Below are positions 25,398-33,267 of a stretch of DNA of 64,000 nucleotides, in pieces. The stretch is taken from NCBI RefSeq assembly GCF_902859805.1, contig NZ_CADIKC010000001.1, positions 558,001 to 622,000 on the forward strand, read 5' to 3'. This DNA comes from Paraburkholderia sediminicola (GTDB lineage: Bacteria; Pseudomonadota; Gammaproteobacteria; Burkholderiales; Burkholderiaceae). The stretch's first letter is position 1; each line of letters starts with the position of its first letter. The notes below the pieces were generated by a model. The model worked only from the letters and a program-made list of their open reading frames with translations, searched no databases and was not told the origin of the DNA. The position numbers and the translations under genes were made by a program.

Positions 25398-27687
25398 GGC
25401 GAAGGCTCGCAGTGTCGTCAATCGTTCGCGACGTTGCTTCACGCAGCGCGTTTTTGACGGACTCGATTGCCGAAGCCCAGTCTCCCGGTTTGCCTTGGCG
25501 GAATAGACGCGCCGTTGGATACCACGGGCTGTCGGTTCTGTCGCTCAGCCAGCGCCAGTCGGAAGGCTCAGACAGCAGCAGCCATACCGGCCGGCCCAAT
25601 GCACCCGCCAGATGCGCGACGCCGGTATCGACCGCAATGACGAGATCGAGAGCGCTCACCAGCGCGGCCGTGTCGGAGAAGTCACGGATTTCGTTGGCCA
25701 GGTTGCTCAACGGCAGCGTGGCAAGATCAGCCTTGTCTTCATCCCGCACCAGCTTTTGCAGACTGATCCAGTCGACGTCCGGCGCCGACTTCACGAGCGG
25801 CGCCAGACTCGCCAGACGGATCGAGCGATTCCGGTCGTTCAGATGCTGCGGATTGCCGGACCATACGACACCTACGCGCATCCGGCGATCATCGCCCAGT
25901 AGTTGTCGCCACTTTTCCACCATCTTGGGATCGGCGGCAAGATACGGCGTGTGTGCAGGCAGCGTCGTGAGATCAGTGCCGAGTGCTAGCGGCACGCTAA
26001 GCAGCGGGCAATGGAAATCGTACGGCGGCAAAGGCTCGCCTTTCGAGAAAATCTGTGAGGGACCCCGCAATGACGGCATCAGCAGCCGCAACGCAGGTTG
26101 CACCTCGAGCAATACCTTCGCTCCGCGCGCCACGATAGGCTCCACGAAACGGCAGAACTGCAACGTGTCGCCAAAACCTTGCTCCGCGTGCAGCAGGATG
26201 GTTTTTCCGTTCAGGTCCTCGGCACCCGACCAGCGCGGCGCAGTCAGGTCGTGGCGCGCGTCCTTCGAGGCTGGGTCGCGCCAGCGCCATTCGTATTCGC
26301 TCCAACCGCGCTCGAAGTCACCCTGACGCAAATAGACGAAAGCGCGCGCGCCGTGGGCATCGAAGTGTTCGGGTTCGAGCGCAAGCGCCCGCTCGTAGGC
26401 TTCTAATGCTTCGCCAGGTTTCGCTACGTTCAGCAATACGTTGCCCCGGTTCAACCACGCAATCGTCGAGCGCGGGTCGATTTCCAGCATGCGTTCATTA
26501 GCCGCCAATGCCTCGTCGAAACGCTGCAGATCCTGCAGCACGTTGCCGCGATTACCCCATGCCGCAGCGAATGAAGGCTCGATGGCGAGAACCTGGTCGA
26601 GGTTGGTGAGTGCTTCGTCGTAGCGCCCCAGGTGCCGCAGCGCTGTGCTGCGGTTGCATCGCATGCTTGTGGATTGCGGATCGAGCAAAAGTGCGGCGTC
26701 GTAGTCGGTCAGCGCCGACTTGTAGTCCTTCAATGCAAGCCGCGCGTTCGCCCGGGTTGCCAGCGCCCTCGCGTGTTGTGCTTGCAAGGCAAGCACACGG
26801 TCGCACCGCGCCACGACTTCCTGCACGTGGCCGAGATGCTCGAGCGCCACGGCGCTGTTGTAGAGCGCGTCGATGAGATCCGGCTGTCCGGCGATCGCTT
26901 CGTTGAAACTCGCCAACGCCTCCCGCGCACGCCCCATGTCGATCAGCAGCATGCCGCGCATGTTCAGAATGGCCGGGTGGTTGGGCGCGATCTCCAGCGC
27001 GCGATCATAAGCGCCCAGCGCTTCGGCATGCCGGCCCTGCAACTTGAGCACGTTGCCGCGATTGGCGTGCGATTCGAAGGAACGCGGATCGACTGTCAAG
27101 GCTGCCGCATAGGTATCCAGCGCCTCCTGATAGCGGCCAAGCACGCGCAACGCACTGCCGCGGTTGCATAAGGCATCGAGTGTCATCGGCGCGACGGCCA
27201 GGGTCTGGTCGTAGGCGGCAACGGCTTCCTCGTAACGCCCCGCTTCGATCAGCGTGTTGCCACGGCGCACCAGCGCGTGCAAATCGCGTGGATCAAGCTT
27301 GAGGGCCGCGTCGAAACATGCCAGTGCTTCGTCGATCTGTCCGCCGGCGGCGAGGATGGAGCCGAGATTGGCGAGTGCGAGCGGTTGCGGCATGAGCTGC
27401 GTCGAGCGGCGCAGCAGTGTCAGCGCGCGCTCAGGTTGTCCCTGCTGCGCGTGAAGCACGCCGTATAGATGTAAGGCTTCCGCGTCGTCCGGCTGGTCGG
27501 CGAGCAACGTTTCGTAGGCCCGTTTCGCTTCGTCGAGGCGACCGCCTTCGTGCAGAAGCGTCGCCTGCACGAGCGTCATGCGAGGTTCAGCATAACCGGT
27601 AGCCGCCGCTTCGCCCGCCGTCGTTTCGTGAATCCGCGCGTTTGCCGGCGCCGGCTGGATCGCCACGCCTTGCTGTGCGTTTTGCAT
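25387..27687 (-). CDS. TPR-repeat protein with C-terminal heptosyltransferase-like domain (copy 1)
   Basis: A 766-residue first member of the three-gene set. The frame is open to 27927, but the ATG at 27687 has a GAGG site at good spacing and is chosen. An ATG at 27801 would give 804 residues. TPR units run from about residue 35 to 460. The C-terminal domain shows LLHAEQGFGDTLQFCRF, VGVVWSGNPQHLNDRNRS, LVIAVDTGVAHLAGALGRP and SDWRWLSDRTDSPWYP. It is divergent from gspI across 388 bases. Genes with TPRs plus a GT9-like domain are often called 'glycosyltransferase family protein', and the exact acceptor has not been shown here. Confidence 0.85.
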   Translation of the reverse strand: MQNAQQGVAIQPAPANARIHETTAGEAAATGYAEPRMTLVQATLLHEGGRLDEAKRAYETLLADQPDDAEALHLYGVLHAQQGQPERALTLLRRSTQLMPQPLALANLGSILAAGGQIDEALACFDAALKLDPRDLHALVRRGNTLIEAGRYEEAVAAYDQTLAVAPMTLDALCNRGSALRVLGRYQEALDTYAAALTVDPRSFESHANRGNVLKLQGRHAEALGAYDRALEIAPNHPAILNMRGMLLIDMGRAREALASFNEAIAGQPDLIDALYNSAVALEHLGHVQEVVARCDRVLALQAQHARALATRANARLALKDYKSALTDYDAALLLDPQSTSMRCNRSTALRHLGRYDEALTNLDQVLAIEPSFAAAWGNRGNVLQDLQRFDEALAANERMLEIDPRSTIAWLNRGNVLLNVAKPGEALEAYERALALEPEHFDAHGARAFVYLRQGDFERGWSEYEWRWRDPASKDARHDLTAPRWSGAEDLNGKTILLHAEQGFGDTLQFCRFVEPIVARGAKVLLEVQPALRLLMPSLRGPSQIFSKGEPLPPYDFHCPLLSVPLALGTDLTTLPAHTPYLAADPKMVEKWRQLLGDDRRMRVGVVWSGNPQHLNDRNRSIRLASLAPLVKSAPDVDWISLQKLVRDEDKADLATLPLSNLANEIRDFSDTAALVSALDLVIAVDTGVAHLAGALGRPVWLLLSEPSDWRWLSDRTDSPWYPTARLFRQGKPGDWASAIESVKNALREATSRTIDDTASLRHGR

Positions 27688-28075
27688 TGTTTGCCTCGCT
27701 ATCGCGGTGTGCCCGTGGCTGCCCTTGCGTAGCAGCTTTATACGGAGATCAGGGAGATCGGCCCACTCGACCCATTGGACCCGTTCGACCTGCAGGGCCA
27801 TTGCTCGTCGACAGAGATTAGCCGAGCTCGCATAACGGGCGTGTGACGCAAGGTACGGACACCTGCGGTATTGCGGCTCAAAATGGGGCCGCACGTTGTT
27901 CAGTACATTTCGACATGCAGCAGGCACATCTCAGCGCTACATTCAAGGCGTCCTGGCGCGAGGAGGCCAATCCTTTGCGTTCACAGAAAGCAAACCGCCT
28001 CGACACGCGTCGAAACAAACGTGCTTTTTCGCACGACGTATTGCAGCAGCACGTATTGATCCAATATCACGGCCT
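27688..28075. other. Divergent intergenic region between TPR copy 1 and gspI
   Basis: There are 388 bases with no convincing gene. The stretch around 27765-27795 repeats the words GACCCATTGGACCCGTTCGACC. Promoters for the two divergent transcripts are expected, but none is clear. If TPR copy 1 began at 27801, part of this would be coding. Confidence 0.4.
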
Positions 28076-28483
28076 ATGTCCCTACTACGCGACGCGACAG
28101 TGAAACGAAGAGGCCGGCGCGCTTCTGGTTTTACGCTGATCGAAGTGCTGATCGCGTTGGCGATTGTGGCTATCGCGCTGGGTGCCACGCTGAGAGCGAT
28201 CGGTTCGCTGAGCATCAACACCGAAGCCGCGCGCGCGCGGATGCTCGCGCTGTGGAGCGCGGACAATGCATTGAGTGAACTGGCGATCTCGCAGCAATGG
28301 CCCGACCCGGGCCGCCGCGTTTTTGCATGCCCGCAAGGCGGGCAGACGTTTATTTGCCGCGAGACGGTTGTGCAATCGGAAACGCCGTCCATTCGCGCGG
28401 TGACCGTTGCGGTGTATCGCGACACTTCGAGCAATGCGGAACTCGCCGCCATGGCGACGGCGCTTCAGCATGAATCACGTTAA
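28076..28483 (+). CDS. gspI: Type II secretion minor pseudopilin GspI
   Basis: A 135-residue minor pseudopilin that forms part of the pseudopilus tip. From the ATG at 28076 it has a basic leader, then the prepilin peptidase site G18/F19 in SGFTLIEVLIALAIVAIALGA, with glutamate at +5. The globular part carries two cysteines (FACPQGGQTFICRE) as in GspI. The frame is open upstream to 27896, but that part has no pilin leader character. It overlaps the gspJ start by 14 bases. gspG, gspH, gspK, gspL and gspM are not next to it, which is unusual. Confidence 0.9.
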   Translation: MSLLRDATVKRRGRRASGFTLIEVLIALAIVAIALGATLRAIGSLSINTEAARARMLALWSADNALSELAISQQWPDPGRRVFACPQGGQTFICRETVVQSETPSIRAVTVAVYRDTSSNAELAAMATALQHESR

Positions 28484-29156
28484 GCCCATGAGCCACGCGA
28501 ACCTTCGGAAGCATCGAAGCCGCCGCGCGCGGCAGTCGGCGTTCACGTTGATAGAAATGCTGGTGGCGATCGCGCTGCTCGCACTGGTCGCCGTCTTATG
28601 CTGGCGAGGTCTCGACGCCACGATTCGCACCCGCGAGGATGTCGTCGGGCACCTCGCTCGCACACGTAATCTCGCGCGTTATTTCTCCCAGCTTCAATTC
28701 GATACGCTGAACATGGCGACCCCGCAGGAAATCGGCGGCGCGCCGCTGCGAATCCGGCCGAACGAGCTGGTTATCGCGCGCCATCTCGGAGTCGGCGCCG
28801 GCCCAACACGATTGCAGATCGTGCGCTATCAACTCAAGAATCACCAGTTGATACGCAGCGCATCAGCGCCGCTCTCCACGCTTACTGAAGTGAAGGATGC
28901 GGCCCAGAACATGGACGGCTTCGCCGGGGTCGTCGCGATGGACGATGTGCGGTCAATGAACGTGTTCGTGTGGATGGCGCCAGTGTGGACCGATCAGCAG
29001 CAGGTCATCGCCAATGCTTATGCGCGATTTCTCACGCAATATGCGGTCGGGACGAACAGCACGGTCGGCATGCCGCTGCCGCGCGGCATACGATTTTCAA
29101 TCTCGACGGGTAGCCCTGCGGCTGCGTTTGTCAGAACCATGCCGCTCGCGCAGTGA
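28470..29156 (+). CDS. gspJ: Type II secretion minor pseudopilin GspJ
   Basis: A 228-residue minor pseudopilin, partner of GspI and GspK at the pseudopilus tip. The prepilin segment is SAFTLIEMLVAIALLALVAVLCWRGLD, with Glu at +5. Residue -1 is Ala24 in place of the near-invariant Gly, which should still allow processing but perhaps less efficiently. The W-R-G-L-D after the hydrophobic helix and the PxGIRFSIS near the end are typical of GspJ. Start 28470 overlaps gspI, and an ATG at 28488 (MSHANL) is the alternative. No gspK follows; the next gene is an opposite-strand TetR regulator. Confidence 0.9.
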   Translation: MNHVKPMSHANLRKHRSRRARQSAFTLIEMLVAIALLALVAVLCWRGLDATIRTREDVVGHLARTRNLARYFSQLQFDTLNMATPQEIGGAPLRIRPNELVIARHLGVGAGPTRLQIVRYQLKNHQLIRSASAPLSTLTEVKDAAQNMDGFAGVVAMDDVRSMNVFVWMAPVWTDQQQVIANAYARFLTQYAVGTNSTVGMPLPRGIRFSISTGSPAAAFVRTMPLAQ

Positions 29157-29251
29157 CCGACTAGCGGAATCCATCGCGCCCGGAGCGGTGCATGCGACGC
29201 GTCATGACTGCCGCTGCCGCCGCTACCTCCGCCTGCACAATCCTGCGCGAT

Positions 29252-29857
29252 TCAGGGCGCGACGTGCCCCGCAAGCGTGCTTTGCTGCGCGGCGATCAAC
29301 TGCCGCGCGATGTCCCACGCGGTCATCGCCGAATCGGGATTCCCCGAAATCTGCGCGGTCACGGTGGCGCCGTCCACCAGGATCAGCAACTGCGCCGCGA
29401 GCCGCGCCGCCACTGCCGGCTCGAACATGTCCGCGAGCAACTCACCTAGCAACGCCGTCACGTGCTCCTTCTGGGCGGCGGACGCGCGATGGATCGCATC
29501 GCCATGATCCGGAAACTCCGAGGCGGCGTTAATGAACATGCAGCCGCAAAACGTCGCCTCCTTGAACCACGTTTCATGCCAGAGAAACACCGCCTTGATG
29601 CGTTCCAGCGGTTGTTCATAGCCGTTCACAAACGCGCGCAGGGAGTCGGCTGCACTTTCTTCACGCTGCTTGAGGACAGCCAGAACGAGTTCGGACTTCG
29701 ACGCGAAGTGGTTATAGAGCGTCATCTTCGCGACGCCCGATTCCGTGATGATTCGATCGACGCCTACAGCGTGGTATCCCTCTTTCGAGAACAACTCGGT
29801 GGCTTTGTCGATCAACTGTTGCCGCTTGCCCGAAGGCGTCTTTTGCGTCAGTGACAT
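29252..29857 (-). CDS. TetR/AcrR-family transcriptional regulator
   Basis: A 201-residue repressor. The N-terminal helix-turn-helix is at about residues 13-58 (ATELFSKEGYHAVGVDRII and GVAKMTLYNHFASKSEL), and a ligand-binding domain follows with a CGCMFINAASEF segment typical of one widespread TetR subgroup. It sits 44 bases downstream of the antitoxin-like gene on the same strand, so both may form one transcript. A palindrome ACAGA-TGGG-TCTGT at 30359-30372, upstream of that pair, is a candidate operator. Target genes are unknown. Confidence 0.88.
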   Translation of the reverse strand: MSLTQKTPSGKRQQLIDKATELFSKEGYHAVGVDRIITESGVAKMTLYNHFASKSELVLAVLKQREESAADSLRAFVNGYEQPLERIKAVFLWHETWFKEATFCGCMFINAASEFPDHGDAIHRASAAQKEHVTALLGELLADMFEPAVAARLAAQLLILVDGATVTAQISGNPDSAMTAWDIARQLIAAQQSTLAGHVAP

Positions 29858-29901
29858 TCTTCAATGAGTAGATACGGTGGGCCCGGGCGAGATACCTGAG
29901 T

Positions 29902-30204
29902 TCACTTGGCGCCCATTGCCTCAGCCATGGCCAGATGGGATTCGGACAGCAAATGTACCGCGCTGCCCATTTCACACGAGTGAATCTGTAAATCGACTTG
30001 CGCGATGCTGGTGTTCATTTCGATGTCTTTCAGCTTGCCGATCAACTCTGCCCATTGCTCGATAGATACGAGGCACGCAACGGGCCTTTGATGCCGCATC
30101 ACGATCAACGGCCGCGCGCAGGCGTCGCGCAGGGCCTTCGACGGATTCTTGCTTAGATCACGTGTGGTGATGGACAGTGCACCGAGTGTCGCCAGATTTT
30201 CCAT
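29902..30204 (-). CDS. Phd/YefM-like antitoxin without a neighbouring toxin
   Basis: A 100-residue protein whose first 55 residues fit the Phd/YefM antitoxin and DNA-binding fold: SITTRDLSKNPSKALRDA, then PLIVMRHQRPVACLVSIEQW. The C-terminal 45 residues, which in real antitoxins wrap the toxin, are not recognisable. No RelE, Doc or PIN-type toxin frame lies on either side; downstream comes the TetR gene. It may be an orphan antitoxin, or a repressor that has kept only the DNA-binding role. Confidence 0.75.
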   Translation of the reverse strand: MENLATLGALSITTRDLSKNPSKALRDACARPLIVMRHQRPVACLVSIEQWAELIGKLKDIEMNTSIAQVDLQIHSCEMGSAVHLLSESHLAMAEAMGAK

Positions 30205-30657
30205 GTCAGCCCTCTCAGCAATTCACCGGCAGCAGCCAACGGATCTCGTCGCCTGCCGTGGCGTTTGCTTATGTGTGTTCTGATTTGTGCGCGGGGCGTT
30301 GCCGTCCGTTACCCGGTAAGGCGCGGTAATGAAATGGAACAACGCCGAGGCATTCTATACAGATGGGTCTGTTTAAGCGACAGGCAATGTTGAGATTTTC
30401 GTTGAATTATTTTTTGCAATTTGCTTTCTATATGCCTTCAGTTCTGGATGCCTCGTTAGAGAAAACACATAGTGGGAATCTGGCGTTCCGGCATCCCCCT
30501 GGCCTGCGTTCCAGTCCTCGGTTGTACGAACAATTTTTCATCCGGATGTCATGACAGTGGCGGCTTTGCTGGGGCTGCCACACTGCTGTCATGGCCGCGC
30601 CATAACAACGGGTCACCCTGAACATGAGCTGTTCCGTCCTCACCCAGGAGACATGCC
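30205..30657. other. Intergenic region with candidate TetR operator
   Basis: There are 453 bases with no convincing gene. The 63-residue frame at 30363-30554 has no ribosome site or domain. An inverted repeat ACAGA-TGGG-TCTGT lies at 30359-30372. The region 30385-30445 is locally AT-rich. The last 15 bases hold the AGGAG site of the phospholipase-D-like gene. Confidence 0.45.
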
Positions 30658-33147
30658 ATGTTGACCGCCCGCGTTGGAATCGTGTCGCAATCCGCCGCCG
30701 TACCTTACAGCGATGTCGTCCGTGTCGCGCAGGCCCTCAACCTGCAGATCAGCCGCGATCTCGCACCGATCTGGAATGTGTCGGGCACCGTTGTCGCGCT
30801 CGAGTCCACCGACCATCTCGATCCAGGCGTCTGGCCGGTTTACGTGGTGGACGAGGTTCAGGCGGGCGCCGCCGGATTTCACCTGACCGAGCACAACCAG
30901 CCGTTCGCGGTTGTCCTGGCCGGCAATACATGGTCGCTGTCGGCGAGTCACGAGATACTCGAAATGCTGGTCGATCCAGGCGGCAACCGCCTCACCGCGG
31001 CCAATGCGGTGACGATCATCGACAACGAAGTGCAGGACGGTGACGGCAAGGTCGAATATCTGGTCGAGATATGCGATCCGCCCGAAGACGCAACCTGCGC
31101 CTATCTGATCGACGACGTGCTGGTCTCGGACTTCTACACGCCTAACTATTTCGACCCTGCCGGCACGTCGGGCGCACGCTACAGTTTCAGCGGCAAGATC
31201 ACGCGGCCTCGCCAGGTGCTGCCTAATGGCTACCTCACCTGGTTCAACCCGCAGAACAACAAGCTGCAGCAGGTCAGGCATTTCGGCGCGCCCGAAATTG
31301 TCGATCTCGCATCCGGGCAACCCGGTGGCGGATCGCTGACGGGCGGACGGTCGCTGCGCAGCTTCGTCGACGGCCTCACGCAGTTGCCTCAGCCGCTCTC
31401 GCAATTGAAAGCGAGCGCGCCGGCGGTGGAACGGCGAGACGCGCGCCGCATGATATTCGCCAGTGCGTTGCCAACCGGCGCGGCCCTTTTCTCGGCGGCG
31501 CTCGCTCGCCTCAAGACGGACCCTGCCGGCACCGCCGGTGCGAAACAGGAAACTGAGGAAACCCAGGCAATCAACATTCGGACCATGCTCGACACGCACG
31601 CCGACTCGTTCCGGCAAGCAGGTGTGCTGTCCGTGCGTAGCGGCTTGCAATGGCCGGCGCCTGGACGCGCTGTCATGCCAGCCATTGTCGTCACCGTGGC
31701 GGCGGACAAGCTCACAGCACTGCAAGCCGCGCTGCCGAAGCAGATCGACGGCGTACCCGTCGATGTACGCGCTGCCGACGCCATGGAATCGATGCAGGCG
31801 CTAGACCCCTCGCGATATTGCGCACTGGCTGAAGCTCGCCATGAACTGCGGCAACCCGATTTCGCGGACCAGGTGTTCTTCGACGGACAGGGCAACGCAC
31901 TCGCAAGTCCGCCTGCGCCGCTCCAGGCGTTCGTCGCTGCCCGTGCGCGCAAGGAGCAGATTCCGTACGTACCGGCGCCGGACGCGAGTCTCGATGCAGT
32001 GACGGAACAGGTCTCGCTGGTGCTGCACGTCAGTCCCGATGCCGGATGGGCGGAGCTATCGAGTTTCATCGCCGGCGTTCGCAAAGAACTGGTGGTGGGC
32101 ATGTACGACTTCACATCGGAGCACATTCTCGCTGCTGTCAAATCCGCGTTTGCCGGAGACCAGAAGCTGACGCTTACGCTCGACCATCCCGCGAAGAATC
32201 CCACGGCCGACCAGACCGATGAGCAAACCCAGGACGATCTCTCGGCCAAGCTCGGCGAGCGCTTCGCCGGCACCTGGGCGCTCACCAATGCCGATCCGAA
32301 AGCCCCTGTCTGGATCTATCCGAACGCGTATCACATCAAGGTCGCGGTGCGCGAAGACGATACCTTCTGGCTCTCTTCGGGCAACTGGAACAACAGCAAT
32401 CAGCCGGAGATCGATCTGTCGGACGTGGCAGCCGCGCGCAAGCTCGCCGAGAAGAGCGATCGGGACTGGCATGTGATCGTCACGAGCAAGGCGTTGGCGA
32501 GCACGTTTCGCGCGTTCCTGGAGAATGACTATAAGGTCTCTCACGACGCGATAACTCAAGCCCGGGCAATGGGGATGGATATTCCCGGAGCCGGGACCGC
32601 CGCGCTCGACGTTCCAATCGAAGCGTTTGCAGCCGGCAAGGCCCCGCGCCAGTTCTTTGCGCCGAAGACGTTGAGCGATACCGTACAGATCCAGCCGCTA
32701 CTCACGCCCGATAACTATCAACCGCATGTTCAGACGCTCATCGAGTCCACCCAGCAGCGCTTCTACATGCAGACCCAATATATCCATCCGAGCGGACGCC
32801 CGGACGATGCGCAACATGACGCGTTGATTGCGGCGGTGAAGGCGCTCATCGACCGCAAACTCGACGTGCGTCTCATCACCAGTCAGTTCCAGAACGACGC
32901 ATGGGTCGAGAAGCTGGTCGCGGCGGGCGTGCCGTCGTCGGTGCTGCGCCGGCAGGCGAACGTTCACAACAAAGGAATCGTGGTCGACGGAAATGTCGTC
33001 ATGGTCAGCAGTCAGAACTGGTCGGCGGACGGCACGCTGCGCAATCGCGATGCGGGCCTGATCATTCATAGCGCGGATGCCGCGGCTTACTTCGAGCAGA
33101 TTTTCCTGCACGACTGGAATTATCTGGCTTCGCCGGTGGGCAGCTAA
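30658..33147 (+). CDS. Phospholipase-D-fold protein with an N-terminal His-Glu-motif domain
   Basis: An 829-residue protein without signal peptide or membrane segment. It starts at an ATG with AGGAG seven bases away. The C-terminal half (about 450-829) has two PLD-type units. The second has a perfect HKD motif, VHNKGIVVDGN (H770, K772, D777), followed by SSQNWS. The first reads YHIKVAVREDD (H559, K561) followed by SSGNWN, with the acidic residue shifted, so it may be degenerate. The N-terminal 200 residues contain SHEILEMLVDP (H98, E99, E102), which looks like a metallopeptidase-type motif, and many Asp/Glu residues. The order suggests a phosphodiesterase or nuclease joined to a hydrolase-like module, perhaps an effector. 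Substrate is unknown. Confidence 0.75.
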   Translation: MLTARVGIVSQSAAVPYSDVVRVAQALNLQISRDLAPIWNVSGTVVALESTDHLDPGVWPVYVVDEVQAGAAGFHLTEHNQPFAVVLAGNTWSLSASHEILEMLVDPGGNRLTAANAVTIIDNEVQDGDGKVEYLVEICDPPEDATCAYLIDDVLVSDFYTPNYFDPAGTSGARYSFSGKITRPRQVLPNGYLTWFNPQNNKLQQVRHFGAPEIVDLASGQPGGGSLTGGRSLRSFVDGLTQLPQPLSQLKASAPAVERRDARRMIFASALPTGAALFSAALARLKTDPAGTAGAKQETEETQAINIRTMLDTHADSFRQAGVLSVRSGLQWPAPGRAVMPAIVVTVAADKLTALQAALPKQIDGVPVDVRAADAMESMQALDPSRYCALAEARHELRQPDFADQVFFDGQGNALASPPAPLQAFVAARARKEQIPYVPAPDASLDAVTEQVSLVLHVSPDAGWAELSSFIAGVRKELVVGMYDFTSEHILAAVKSAFAGDQKLTLTLDHPAKNPTADQTDEQTQDDLSAKLGERFAGTWALTNADPKAPVWIYPNAYHIKVAVREDDTFWLSSGNWNNSNQPEIDLSDVAAARKLAEKSDRDWHVIVTSKALASTFRAFLENDYKVSHDAITQARAMGMDIPGAGTAALDVPIEAFAAGKAPRQFFAPKTLSDTVQIQPLLTPDNYQPHVQTLIESTQQRFYMQTQYIHPSGRPDDAQHDALIAAVKALIDRKLDVRLITSQFQNDAWVEKLVAAGVPSSVLRRQANVHNKGIVVDGNVVMVSSQNWSADGTLRNRDAGLIIHSADAAAYFEQIFLHDWNYLASPVGS

Positions 33148-33201
33148 GGGGCCTTGCGAAGCGCGCGTGTGCGGTTGTGAAAACAGCATTGCAAAACGGA
33201 A

Positions 33202-33240
33202 GCGGCACAACGTGGCAGTAATCACGCCACGTTGTGCCGC
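33202..33240. terminator. Bidirectional terminator between convergent genes
   Basis: A perfect 15-bp stem (GCGGCACAACGTGGC and its complement) with a nine-base loop lies between two convergent genes. On the minus strand it is followed by a short T run (CCGTTTTGC). On the plus strand there is no T tract. Confidence 0.7.
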
Positions 33241-33267
33241 ATCGCGCGCTGAGTCCTAGCCGAGCTA

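Noticed and set aside
27688..27801. Longer start of TPR copy 1 at 27801
   Set aside because: It is possible, but the ribosome site is weaker than at 27687 and the added residues resemble no TPR.
30640..31725. Minus-strand open frame (361 codons)
   Set aside because: It is antisense to the phospholipase-D-like gene, which has a real HKD motif and ribosome site.
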